A DNA stretch of 64,000 bases from Flavobacterium sp. ASV13. GTDB taxonomy: Bacteria; Bacteroidota; Bacteroidia; Flavobacteriales; Flavobacteriaceae. The stretch spans positions 310,001-374,000 of the forward strand of contig NZ_JQJY01000001.1 in NCBI RefSeq assembly GCF_000745775.1, in the 5' to 3' direction. Below are positions 53,433 through 62,397 of this stretch, piece by piece; position 1 is the stretch's first letter, and every line of letters begins with the position of its first letter. Below the pieces are notes generated by a model. It ran no database searches. It was given only the letters and a program-made list of their open reading frames with translations, and was not told where the DNA came from. The position numbers were made by a program, and so were the translations under genes.

Positions 53433-53681
53433 GATTACATGTTTTTTATTGTTATTAATTATTGTTTTAATTTGTTGATACAAAGATTGTTGTTATTAAT
53501 TTTTTAAAAATGCAAATCCTAAAGGATTACTTATACATTTTAAAGGGTAATTAAGAAGCGATGATTTTATTCTGTTTACTCTCTCTTTTATACAATTACT
53601 TTATGCTACATTAAGGCAATAGTATTGCTCATCAAGCTTTTAAGGTTTGATTTAATGTACTCCAGTAAATTTTTTTGTTAT

Positions 53682-54329
53682 TTATGCAGAATATGAAAAT
53701 ACCTGCTTCGCATTGCTTCGTTTTGCCTCTCTGGGCGAATCAAATTGCTTTATTTCTGAATGATCAAAGGATAAATACGAAAAACATATCCTTCCTAAAT
53801 CATCGTAGATTTGGCAAAGTTCTTCTCTTTGGTTCCATAATGACCGTTTTTGATTATGCCAAATAGCTGCTTCTTTTACATAAGCATCCGTAAGTAAAAC
53901 ATAACAAGACTGCACAATGTCATTTTTTAATAATCGATGCGCTTCTATTACAGTACTGCCGTATAGTTTATGAAATCCCATAAGATCATACCCTGAAAGT
54001 TCGCCATAATGAACCACTAGTTTTAGGGAAAGTATTTTCGCTTTAGGAAAATCTTCAGAAATCATTTTACACTCCTGCTCAAAAGCCATTAACATTTTCT
54101 CAAACTGCTTGAGTATTTTATCGACGGTAAATGGTTTTCCGAAGTGATAAAATAGAATGGCATCACCTTCAATTTCGGCAATTTTGAAGCCCAATTCATT
54201 ACTGTCAATAATCGAAGAAAGTAATCTTGATATTACTTTTTGACCCACAACCATATCCGTTTCTTTTACAAAACGAGTAAATCCACTGATATCCGGCATA
54301 AAAATGATGCCTTTGTTTCTGTTTTTCAT
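53682..54329 (-). CDS. DUF2652-type nucleotidyl-cyclase-like protein
   Basis: The 215-residue protein starts GIIFMPDISGFTRFVKETDMVVGQ and has EIEGDAILFYHFG, which resembles the metal-binding motifs of class III adenylate cyclases (DISGFT and GDxxL-type). It matches the DUF2652 family of small single-domain cyclase homologues. Whether it makes a cyclic nucleotide is unknown, and I cannot confirm the full catalytic set by eye. Confidence 0.75.
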   Translation of the reverse strand: MKNRNKGIIFMPDISGFTRFVKETDMVVGQKVISRLLSSIIDSNELGFKIAEIEGDAILFYHFGKPFTVDKILKQFEKMLMAFEQECKMISEDFPKAKILSLKLVVHYGELSGYDLMGFHKLYGSTVIEAHRLLKNDIVQSCYVLLTDAYVKEAAIWHNQKRSLWNQREELCQIYDDLGRICFSYLSFDHSEIKQFDSPREAKRSNAKQVFSYSA

Positions 54330-54382
54330 AATCGTAATAGTTATTATTATTCTCTTATTGATTTTAATTCAGTTATGATTGC

Positions 54383-54778
54383 TTAATAATCGGCTTGCCC
54401 AATATCCAAACGTTTGATTTTTCCCTCTTCATTGATTTCGAACTTAAAGTAGGTTTGAAAATTTCCCCAAAGATCGCTGTGAAATTCTCCGTAAATCAAA
54501 AGCGAATTATTTTCAATTTTATCAATAGACGTAAAACGTTCGTGTCCAATTGCTTTTTTGAAAAAGCTTTTAAAGTTCTTTCTATTTCCATCATCATACA
54601 ATTGGGCATCTTCAGTAAATAATGAAAACCACGCCGTTTCATCTGCATTTTGCAAAGCTTCAATAGCTTTCTTTACAGTTTGATTTTTTATTTTGTCCAG
54701 ATTCACTTTCTCTGATTTATTTGTAGGCTGCCCACAAGCCAGACAGGTAAATAACAGCCCAATTAGTATTGTTTTCAT
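54383..54778 (-). CDS. SnoaL/NTF2-like lipoprotein
   Basis: I place the start at the ATG at 54778, giving a 131-residue protein that begins with a lipoprotein signal (TILIGLLFTCLAC). The track frame extends to 54808, overlapping the SDR gene. The mature part (NADETAWFSLFTEDAQLYDDG ... FKFEINEEGKIKRLDIG) is an NTF2-like cone fold of the SnoaL type. Members bind or isomerise small molecules, and here the ligand is unknown. Confidence 0.7.
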   Translation of the reverse strand: MKTILIGLLFTCLACGQPTNKSEKVNLDKIKNQTVKKAIEALQNADETAWFSLFTEDAQLYDDGNRKNFKSFFKKAIGHERFTSIDKIENNSLLIYGEFHSDLWGNFQTYFKFEINEEGKIKRLDIGQADY

Positions 54779-54791
54779 AATTGTTCTTATT

Positions 54792-55544
54792 TTAGTTTGT
54801 AGCTCCACCGTTTACAAGTAAATGTTGTCCGTTAACAAAAGAAGACAAATCACTTGCGAAAAACTCAGCTACATTGGCAACATCTTCCACTTCTGCCAAT
54901 CGTCTCATCGGACAGCTGTCTAATAATTGTTTTCTCAGTTCCGGATAGCTGTCTGCTTTAGCAAATATTCCTGAATGATCTACGGCAAATGGAATAATAG
55001 AATTCACCGTTACACCTCTATGACCTATTTCTTTAGATAAAATATCAACCAGATATCTTGGTGTGGTTTTACTTCCTCCATAAACAGCCATTCCCGGAAC
55101 AGGAAAAGAAGTAGTACTCGAAGCGATGTAAATAATTCTTCCGTTATCTTCAATATTTTTCGCTGCCTGCTGAAGTGTGAAATAAGTTCCTTTAGTATTG
55201 ATAGAAAATACTTTGTCGAATTGCTCTTCTGTGAATTCAGTTACAGGAACTTCAACCATTTCAATTCCGGCATTGGCCACTACAATATCAATTTTTCCGA
55301 AAGCCTTTTTTGCCTCAGCAAATAATCTTTCTAAATCTGCCAATTTACTTACATCAGCCTGAACTGCAATTGCTTTTACACCCATTGCTTTAATAGTGCT
55401 TAAAACTTCATCTGCCGAAGCATGATCTTTAGAATAATTGATTACGATGTCTGCCCCCATTGCAGCATATCTTTCTGCAATAGCTTTTCCTAATCCTCGA
55501 ACTGAACCTGTAATTACCGCTACTTTGTTGTTTAATTTTTTCAT
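54792..55544 (-). CDS. SDR family oxidoreductase, near-duplicate of 51872-52624
   Basis: The 250-residue SDR has the same motifs as its twin: TGSVRGLGKAIAERYA, VANAG, and VYGGSK, with a closing NGQHLLVNGGATN. The two copies flank the DUF2652 and lipoprotein genes plus another SDR. Differences concentrate in residues 46-62 and around the cofactor-binding loop, as expected for a specificity shift or neutral drift after duplication. Confidence 0.93.
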   Translation of the reverse strand: MKKLNNKVAVITGSVRGLGKAIAERYAAMGADIVINYSKDHASADEVLSTIKAMGVKAIAVQADVSKLADLERLFAEAKKAFGKIDIVVANAGIEMVEVPVTEFTEEQFDKVFSINTKGTYFTLQQAAKNIEDNGRIIYIASSTTSFPVPGMAVYGGSKTTPRYLVDILSKEIGHRGVTVNSIIPFAVDHSGIFAKADSYPELRKQLLDSCPMRRLAEVEDVANVAEFFASDLSSFVNGQHLLVNGGATN

Positions 55545-55710
55545 GATTTTAATTTTTTAAAATGATTATTAAATTGTTGTTCTAATTTGATATGGCAAAT
55601 GTAGGACGGTACTAAGCGCTGCTTATTGCAAGGAATAAAGCATTACATACAAATTTTAAATATTTAGAATTTGCAGGTAGCATTTTGCTGAAAATGGATA
55701 AGGAAATAAT

Positions 55711-55743
55711 AAAAAAGCCTGCAAAATCTGAATTTGCAGGCTT
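55711..55743 (-). terminator. Terminator downstream of the AraC gene
   Basis: The 9-bp stem GCCTGCAAA / TTTGCAGGC (55717-55725 with 55733-55741) has an A-run on the left that becomes a T-run on the minus strand. It is a sibling of the terminator at 51162. Confidence 0.8.
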
Positions 55744-55750
55744 ACTTTAT

Positions 55751-56677
55751 TTAGTTGGTGGTCTGTTCTTTTCGATAAAGTACAGGAGAAGTATCGGTAT
55801 GCTTTTTAAAGTAATTACTAAAATGTGCGGCTTCTGAAAAACCCAGCTGATAAGCAATTTCTTTTATGGAGGCTGTTGAATTTTGTAATAATGATTTAGC
55901 TTCTGATATAGTTTTATCTGCAATCCAGGTTGCTATTGGCTTGCCTGTTTTGGTTTTTATAACGGTACTTAAATAATTAGGATGCAGATTTTGAGCATTG
56001 GCATAATCCTGTACTCTAAAAACGGTCTGTGTTTTACCGCTACCTAAATCGCGATAATGCTGCTCCAATGTACGTTTAAAATCTTTTACAATCTGCGAAG
56101 ACCTGTTACCTTCGTAGATAGGATTGTAATCCTCCCAAAAATATTCCTTTATCTTTATTAGAAGAACAACAAACAAACCGCCAATTATTCTGTATTTGTA
56201 TCTGGAGGTTCCTAAATATTCTTTATGGATTTGTAGATAGATTTGTTCGATTTGATTGTAAAACTCAATATTCAGGATTTTGGGCTGAACGGTTTCTGTC
56301 AATAAAAATGAAAATTCATTAAATACATCTTGATGTACATTTTCTTTTAAAAAGGTTTCATCAAAACAAATCAAATAAATTTCTTCTATTGCATTCCATT
56401 CAAAGGTTCTGTAATTGCTTGGATTGGTAAAATAAATTGATCCTGGTTCTGCCGTAAAGTTATGATCGTCTATAGTATATTGTCCTGCACCTTTTTTTAC
56501 AAATACAAATGAAAAATAGTTGGGCCTGAATGCCGGTGATTTATAAGGCAATTCAAAACCTACATCATTTAAATTCACCACAGCAATACCTGCTTTAGGA
56601 TCAAGCATATCTACCGATACACCTAATTCCATATATAAATCATATAATGTTTTGGTTGTGATGTCTTTTTTACTCAT
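55751..56677 (-). CDS. AraC family transcriptional regulator
   Basis: The 308-residue regulator has an N-terminal cupin-like ligand part (GQYTIDDHNFTAEPGSIYF) and a C-terminal AraC HTH (about 200-300, with SIKEIAYQLGFSEAAHFSNYFKKHTDTSP quoted as domain evidence). It is encoded upstream of the SDR gene at 55544, on the same strand, and probably regulates the SDR cluster of cassette 4. Confidence 0.92.
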   Translation of the reverse strand: MSKKDITTKTLYDLYMELGVSVDMLDPKAGIAVVNLNDVGFELPYKSPAFRPNYFSFVFVKKGAGQYTIDDHNFTAEPGSIYFTNPSNYRTFEWNAIEEIYLICFDETFLKENVHQDVFNEFSFLLTETVQPKILNIEFYNQIEQIYLQIHKEYLGTSRYKYRIIGGLFVVLLIKIKEYFWEDYNPIYEGNRSSQIVKDFKRTLEQHYRDLGSGKTQTVFRVQDYANAQNLHPNYLSTVIKTKTGKPIATWIADKTISEAKSLLQNSTASIKEIAYQLGFSEAAHFSNYFKKHTDTSPVLYRKEQTTN

Positions 56678-57074
56678 TGCGGATCTCTTTTGTTAGGTAA
56701 TTACAAATCTAATAAATTGGTGTCTTACGAAATCAATCTCCTAATTTTATTTTAATTGAAAAATTCTGGAAAGCATAAAATTGGTGTAACTATTTCTTCC
56801 TCTTTTTTTGCTACAAAAAGTTAAGATAGTTAAATTAAAAAAAACAAAATATAAATGTTTACTTGATTTATAATTCAAAAAACCGACGATTTTATTTTCA
56901 TGTCAACCTCTTTGAGTTCATACCTGAAAGTGAACGCAGACCACAAGATCTTTGCCCTTAAAACAAGAAACACTAAACACATAAATGTTTTAAAATATTT
57001 TGCTAATTACAACTCCAGAAATTAATATTCTCGTATTAACTAAAAGAAAATGATTTGAGGTACAAGCACGATAC
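56678..57074. other. Right end of cassette 4, no gene
   Basis: Here are the short repeat TTTTTTTGCTACAAAAAG (56803-56826) and an 85-bp repeat (56992-57076), both also found near the left end of this cassette at 51072 and 50871. Confidence 0.45.
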
Positions 57075-57450
57075 AACCCCTACGATACATACAAACCGCT
57101 TCTGAAGTAGAACTTAAAATAAATATCTTACAAAATAGCTTGAAAATAAGCCAATTTCTTTAAATCTTGCATAAAATGTTCGTGAAATTGTGTCGTCGAG
57201 GTCACTCTTAAAAAAACGTTAAATTTTTAGATTTAGCGTTTTTTTATGCCTTTTCGTCACTATTTAATCAGTTTTAACTTAATTTTTATAGTGGTTTAGA
57301 TGTAGTGTTGGGGTGACAACTCTGAATTCAAACCGTTGTCAAATACTATGTTTATTGTATATATTAAGATCCGTTACATTTATTTTAACAAAAAGCAGAA
57401 GAAAGTAAAATGCATAAAGATGCAAAAGTAAAATTACTCATCAAAAAAAT
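57075..57450 (+). repeat. att-like repeat copy E (closest to the tRNA 3' end; degenerate right part)
   Basis: Copy E keeps TCGAGGTCACTCTTAAAAAA (57196-57215), matching the tRNA-Arg 3' end and flank exactly. The left arm is partly diverged (CTTGCATAAAATG and GTTCGTGAAATTG), as is the hairpin (TTTTTAGATTTAGCG type) and the right arm (GGTTTAGATGTAG ... AATTCAAACC). A scrap reading AAAAGTAAAATTACTC at 57424-57439 resembles the small ORF, which is therefore broken here. It is the junction of cassettes 4 and 5. Confidence 0.65.
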
Positions 57451-57463
57451 ACCGTGATTAACA

Positions 57464-57497
57464 AAAAACTCCAAAATCAAATGACTTTGGAGTTTTT
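57464..57497. terminator. Bidirectional hairpin downstream of the sulfatase gene
   Basis: AAAACTCCAAA / TTTGGAGTTTT (about 57465-57475 with 57486-57496) is flanked by A and T runs. It can end the minus-strand sulfatase transcript. Confidence 0.8.
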
Positions 57498-57560
57498 ACA
57501 ATTATGAACCTGTTTAGGAAGCATCTTTAAAGAATTTTAAGAAAATAAGTTGCCATTAGA

Positions 57561-59933
57561 TTAAAATAATTTCAGATATTTTATATTCACACTTTCAATA
57601 GTTCCATTAAATTTAAATGGAGCTTTATCGTAATAGGCTTGTGAAACTGGGGAGCCTAGATCTGTTCCTATGTCAAAACATTCATTTGCTGAAAAACCGG
57701 CATTAATTATGGTTGGTACAATTCCTTTTATTTCTTCTTTACCATTTACTAGAATAGTAACTTCTGCCCCACTTAACTTGGGGCTGTCTTTATTTGGTAT
57801 TCTTTTAAAAACAATTTCAATTGTAGATTTTCCTTGTGGTAGTTTAGATTTTGTTTTCAATTTGGTTCTCTGTATTTCAAATAAATTATATTCATAATTT
57901 AAAATCCCATTCTCTACATACAATGTTAGCCCTCCTGCATATCCAGCCAATGCAAACAAAACTCCATTTGCATCATTAGGAGCATCTAATTTAATTGTTG
58001 TATGATTAGAATTATATCCTATTCTTGGAGAATCAAATTCAGGCAGTCTAGTCATATTTCCTGTATAATTAAATTCTGTTGCAGGATTCGAAACAATAGC
58101 TTCTGGATGCAATAAAACGTATAATCCACCACCTATCGGCATATTTTTATTAACTAAAGATTCTTCCATGAATAGGGTTTGTAATTCTTTTAATTTTTCT
58201 GGATTTTTCTTTGCTAGATCATTTGCCTGGCTAAAATCTTCATTGATATTATATAATTCCCAAACGTCTTTTTCAGGAGTCCATGTATCTATTCCCGGAG
58301 TTAGAGTCATCCATGGAACTCTTGGTCCAAAAGTGCTTGCAAACCAGCCATCATGATAAATTCCACGACTTGCCATAACATCAAAAAATTGAGTATGTTT
58401 TTGATCTTTTGCTTTTGCGTCATTAAAGGTATAGACCATACTTACACCATCTATAGGATCTTGATCGTACCCATTTACCTTTTTTGGAGCTTGTATACTT
58501 AAAGCTTCATAAATAGTTGGTACAATATCATTTACGTGATGAAACTGCGTGTGAGGTGTCTTATCAGCTTTAATTTTTTTAGGCCACGAAACAACCATTG
58601 GCTGACGTGTACCTCCAAAATAACTAGCCAGTAATTTTGTTCCTTTAAAAGGTGTTGATCCAGCCCAAGCCCACCCTGCGTGATACATATTATCTGTTTT
58701 TGGACTTCCTAAAGCATTTAGACCTCCAAGTTCCTCATTCAATACTCGTAAATGATCTTCGATTTTAGACGGAATTTGATTTTGTGCCAATAATTCACTG
58801 ATAGTTCCATTTTGCCCTTCAGAGCTAGAGCCATTATCTCCCCAGATATAGAAAATTAGGGTATTATCAGCGATACCCATTTTTTCTAATTCATCTATAA
58901 TTCGCCCGGCATTATAATCAGTATGTTCTGCAAATCCTGCATATACTTCCATTAGCCTTCTTTGAAAAGGTTTTTCGCTTTCTGGTATAGCATTCCAAGC
59001 CGCCATTGTTGATGGGCGTTCTGTCAATTTTGTGTTTTCTGGAATCCATCCGAGTTCTTTTTCTCTTTTAAAGACACGTTTTCTATATTCGTCCCATCCA
59101 TCATCAAATTTGCCTTTATATTTATCTGCCCATTTACTGTTTACCTGATGTGGTCCATGAACAGCTCCCGGAGCCCAATACATGAAAAAAGGTTTATTAG
59201 GATTTATCGATCTTTGATCGTGCATCCATTGAATGGCATTATCAGCCAAATCATCAGTAAGATGATATCCCTCCTCTGGGGTTTTCGGAGCTGAAACATA
59301 AGTTGTATTCTTAATTAAGGTAGGTTCGTATTGAGAGGTTTCACCCGCCAAGAATCCATAGAAATATTCAAAACCATATCCTGTTGGCCAAAAGTCAAAT
59401 GGTCCAACCTTAGAAGTTTCTAATGGTGGAGAGTTATGCCATTTACCAAAAGCAGATGTACTATATCCATAATTTTTTAAAACTTCCGCTACAGTAGCTG
59501 ATGTTTTAGGAATAAGTCCGCTAAAACCATCCCAATCATTTGCCCATTCTGTAATTTGTCCTGATCCTACTCTGGTATGGTTTCGCCCCGTAAGCAAGGA
59601 TGCCCGAGTTGGGGAACACATTGCTGTGGAATGAAATCTATTATATGAAATCCCCTTATTGGCCAGTTTTGTCAAAGCCGGGGTATTAACCTCTCCTCCA
59701 AAAGTATTTGACAAACCAGGTCCTGCATCATCAATTAAAATAATAATAATATTTGGTGCGTCTGTAGGAAGATGGGATTTTGTAACTCTCCGCTTGTGAA
59801 CAGATTCTGCCATACTTGCTCCCGCTTTACTTGAAGATGGCGTTGTTGGAAAAGGTAGAATTTCTTGTGCGTGAGATAGATTAAACGTTACCAATAGTAA
59901 CATGATGCATTTTAGTTTTGTAAAGTATTTCAT
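57561..59933 (-). CDS. Exported arylsulfatase (type I, formylglycine-dependent)
   Basis: The 790-residue enzyme has a signal peptide (IMLLLVTFNLSHAQ). The metal site DDAGPGLSN is followed by CSPTRASLLTGR, the C-x-P-x-R motif in which Cys is converted to formylglycine. The C-terminal ~150 residues (about 625-790) are a beta-sandwich-like extension. The length and NTFGGEVNTPALTKLA fit arylsulfatase-A-like enzymes. It would remove sulfate esters from sulfated substrates. No maturase gene is in view. It diverges from a membrane AraC regulator at 60230. Confidence 0.92.
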   Translation of the reverse strand: MKYFTKLKCIMLLLVTFNLSHAQEILPFPTTPSSSKAGASMAESVHKRRVTKSHLPTDAPNIIIILIDDAGPGLSNTFGGEVNTPALTKLANKGISYNRFHSTAMCSPTRASLLTGRNHTRVGSGQITEWANDWDGFSGLIPKTSATVAEVLKNYGYSTSAFGKWHNSPPLETSKVGPFDFWPTGYGFEYFYGFLAGETSQYEPTLIKNTTYVSAPKTPEEGYHLTDDLADNAIQWMHDQRSINPNKPFFMYWAPGAVHGPHQVNSKWADKYKGKFDDGWDEYRKRVFKREKELGWIPENTKLTERPSTMAAWNAIPESEKPFQRRLMEVYAGFAEHTDYNAGRIIDELEKMGIADNTLIFYIWGDNGSSSEGQNGTISELLAQNQIPSKIEDHLRVLNEELGGLNALGSPKTDNMYHAGWAWAGSTPFKGTKLLASYFGGTRQPMVVSWPKKIKADKTPHTQFHHVNDIVPTIYEALSIQAPKKVNGYDQDPIDGVSMVYTFNDAKAKDQKHTQFFDVMASRGIYHDGWFASTFGPRVPWMTLTPGIDTWTPEKDVWELYNINEDFSQANDLAKKNPEKLKELQTLFMEESLVNKNMPIGGGLYVLLHPEAIVSNPATEFNYTGNMTRLPEFDSPRIGYNSNHTTIKLDAPNDANGVLFALAGYAGGLTLYVENGILNYEYNLFEIQRTKLKTKSKLPQGKSTIEIVFKRIPNKDSPKLSGAEVTILVNGKEEIKGIVPTIINAGFSANECFDIGTDLGSPVSQAYYDKAPFKFNGTIESVNIKYLKLF

Positions 59934-60229
59934 AATCTACATTTTTAGGTAAAATTTACTTTTCGCAGGTATAACTGAGTTTTGGAATAATAAATTTAAT
60001 GCAAGAATTTTAATCTTTTTTCATTGTGATGTTGCATCTTATAAAATGAAACAAAAAATTATTGCTTAACCAAAATTAGATCAAAGCATTCTAACTCCGA
60101 TTTTCTAGATTTGAATCCTTGCCAATATTTATCATTATTGGCAAACTAAAATTAGGCAGAGGTTAAAAAAAAATATTAAATTTGAAAAACTATGTTTTAG
60201 CATATTAAAATATTTAAAACCAATACAGT

Positions 60230-61438
60230 ATGATTTCAATATTTTCAGCTTGTGTAGCGGTAGTAATTATTATTTGTGTATTAGTTTCTATTTTATTAAT
60301 TGGATATTCTCCAAAAACAAAGAAATACAATATTCTTCTTTCCTTATTTTTTTTATTATTATCCTATCCGTGTTTTATATTATTTCTCATCAACACTGGG
60401 TTTCTTGAGTATTTACCACATGTTTACAGAACTGGCATAATTGCACACCTTTTGTATATGCCTGCCTCTTATTTATATATTAGATCTGTGGTAACCAATA
60501 GAAGATTAACTAAACTAGACTTTATTCATCTTATACCAGCTTTGATATACATTATTGACTATTTTCCTTTTTTTTGGCTATCCGGATCAGAAAAAATAGC
60601 TTTTATGCATTCTAAACAATTGAGTAAAATAGTTTTATTTTTTTATGAAAGTCGATTTTTTGTACCTGGCTTTTATATCATTTTTAAGTATGTTCTGGCT
60701 TTTACCTATTGGGCATTACAATCCATACTTTTGATAAAACTTTACAAAGTTAAAAACTCAGAATTCAAAAAAGAAAATGGAATCTGGTTAAAGTGGCTGA
60801 CAATTTTTCTACTGTCACAAGTCTTTCTTTTCCTTCCGTCATTACAAATTTTAAAACCTGGAGGTGGAGATGATGAACTTACAGTTTTTTTATTTATAGG
60901 TGGCTTTACTGGGTTAACAGCAGTTTTTCTTTTCTTATTTCCTCAAATATTATATGGGATAAAAGGTGTTGTACTTTTAGATAATGAAGCTGTTATCTCT
61001 GAAACAGAATATAATTCTACCCTTTTTTCAATAGATGAAAGCAAAAAAGAACCTCAAAATTATAGGTATTTATCAGAAGTAAGGATGCGGGAAATTTCAA
61101 TAAAAATTAAAAACCACTTTACATTAAATAAATCGTATTTAGACAGACAATATTCTTTACAGCAGTTAGCACAAGAACTTAGTATTCCCGCTCAATATAT
61201 ATCTGCTGTTATTAATAAATTTGAAAAAATGAATTTTAGTGACTTTATAAACTCCTACAGAGTAAAATATTGTCTCGAATTATTGAGTAACAATAATCAT
61301 GAAAATCAAACTCTTGAAGCAATTGCATCAGAAAGTGGATTTAATAATAGAAATACCTTTACTACGGCATTTAAAAAAGTAATAGGACAAACGCCTTCTG
61401 CTTACATTAAAATTATCAATAGCGTGAATGATATTTGA
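60230..61438 (+). CDS. Membrane-bound AraC family regulator
   Basis: The 402-residue protein has about seven hydrophobic segments (residues 1-250) and a C-terminal AraC HTH (about 295-395, with LEAIASESGFNNRNTFTTAFKKVIGQTPSAY). It resembles flavobacterial membrane AraC proteins that sense external signals. It lies divergently from the sulfatase gene (296 bp gap), so it probably controls that gene and senses its substrate or product across the membrane. Confidence 0.85.
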   Translation: MISIFSACVAVVIIICVLVSILLIGYSPKTKKYNILLSLFFLLLSYPCFILFLINTGFLEYLPHVYRTGIIAHLLYMPASYLYIRSVVTNRRLTKLDFIHLIPALIYIIDYFPFFWLSGSEKIAFMHSKQLSKIVLFFYESRFFVPGFYIIFKYVLAFTYWALQSILLIKLYKVKNSEFKKENGIWLKWLTIFLLSQVFLFLPSLQILKPGGGDDELTVFLFIGGFTGLTAVFLFLFPQILYGIKGVVLLDNEAVISETEYNSTLFSIDESKKEPQNYRYLSEVRMREISIKIKNHFTLNKSYLDRQYSLQQLAQELSIPAQYISAVINKFEKMNFSDFINSYRVKYCLELLSNNNHENQTLEAIASESGFNNRNTFTTAFKKVIGQTPSAYIKIINSVNDI

Positions 61439-61644
61439 TGTAGGCCTTTATTCTAAAGGTCTTGACCTTAAAAATATTCTAATCAATAAGTTCCGGAAAT
61501 TCAGGAATTGCAGACAAATAAAATTATAGACTGAAATTTTTGACTATAAAAAACCTGCAAAATCAAATCTCTTTATAGATTTTTAAACTTTCTAGTACTT
61601 CGAATCATAAATTTATATAATTATCCTTAACAAGTTTTAAGGTT

Positions 61645-62397
61645 TATTTTCTAAAAAGTTTATCTAATTTAAATATTATTTGAATCAAATTCTTAAAAAA
61701 TAAATCAAATAATATTTATGGACCTTAATTTTAATAAATATTTTAAAAATTCAATTATGCTTAGAAATAGCTTTTTTAACACTTAACCCTTACAATACAT
61801 ACAAACCGCTTACAAATGAAAATATAAAATAATTATCTTACAAATTCAATTGAAAATAAGCCAATTTCTTTAAATCATTCATAAAATGGTTTGTAAATTG
61901 TTCAGTAAAGGTCACTATTAAAAAAAAGTTAAAACGAAAGTTTTAGCTTTTTTTTTTGGCCTTTTCGATTTAATTTAACCCGCTTTAACCTATAAATATT
62001 AGCGGTTTGTAAATCCAGTTAAGTTAACTCTACAGTATACAAACCATCTTTAAAACTTTGTAAACATTGATATTATAAAAAATCATTACCTTAATCTTAA
62101 CATTAATTTAAGTTTATGGAAATTGAAGAAGAAAAATATAGAGGAAAAATTACAGCTAATAAAGCTCAAAAAATGCTTAGCGATGAAGGAAAGAATGTTA
62201 CTCTGGAAGAAGCAGAAGAGATTTTAGAATTTCTACAAAAAATCACATATGTTCAAGTAAGAAAATTTCTAAACGAAAAAGATGAAGATACGTAATCCCA
62301 AAATTAGACTTAATTTTTTTTTTGCTATAAAAAGCTAACGAAAGATACGATATAAACAGAGTACTAATTTGAATTGGGTGCAGAATCGGTGCATTTA
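61645..62397 (+). repeat. att-like repeat copy F with small ORF
   Basis: Copy F is the nearest relative of copy B across ~750 bp. It has the inverted repeat ATTATTTGA/TCAAATAAT (61675-61683, 61705-61713), the left arm with TACATACAAACCGCTTAC, and core GGTCACTATTAAAAAAAAG (61910). The hairpin with the AAG/CTT variant, the right arm, the small ORF (62116) and TGCAGAATCGGTGCATTTA (62379-62397) follow. It closes cassette 5. Confidence 0.75.
62116..62295 (+). CDS. Small repeat-associated protein (59 aa)
   Basis: ATG 62116 to TAA 62293-62295 encodes 59 residues nearly identical to the 33559 protein: KITANKAQKMLSDEGKNV, TLEEAEEILEFLQKITYV and VRKFLNEKDEDT. The strong match reflects the large B/F repeat. 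Its position directly after the right arm is the same as in copies B and D. The function is unknown. Confidence 0.6.
   Translation: MEIEEEKYRGKITANKAQKMLSDEGKNVTLEEAEEILEFLQKITYVQVRKFLNEKDEDT

Noticed and set aside
10435..62397. Repeats as an insertion sequence or a CRISPR-like array
   Set aside because: No transposase is present, copies are 4-23 kb apart, and there is no regular repeat-spacer pattern. The tRNA-anchored copy and the two-arm layout fit att sites better.
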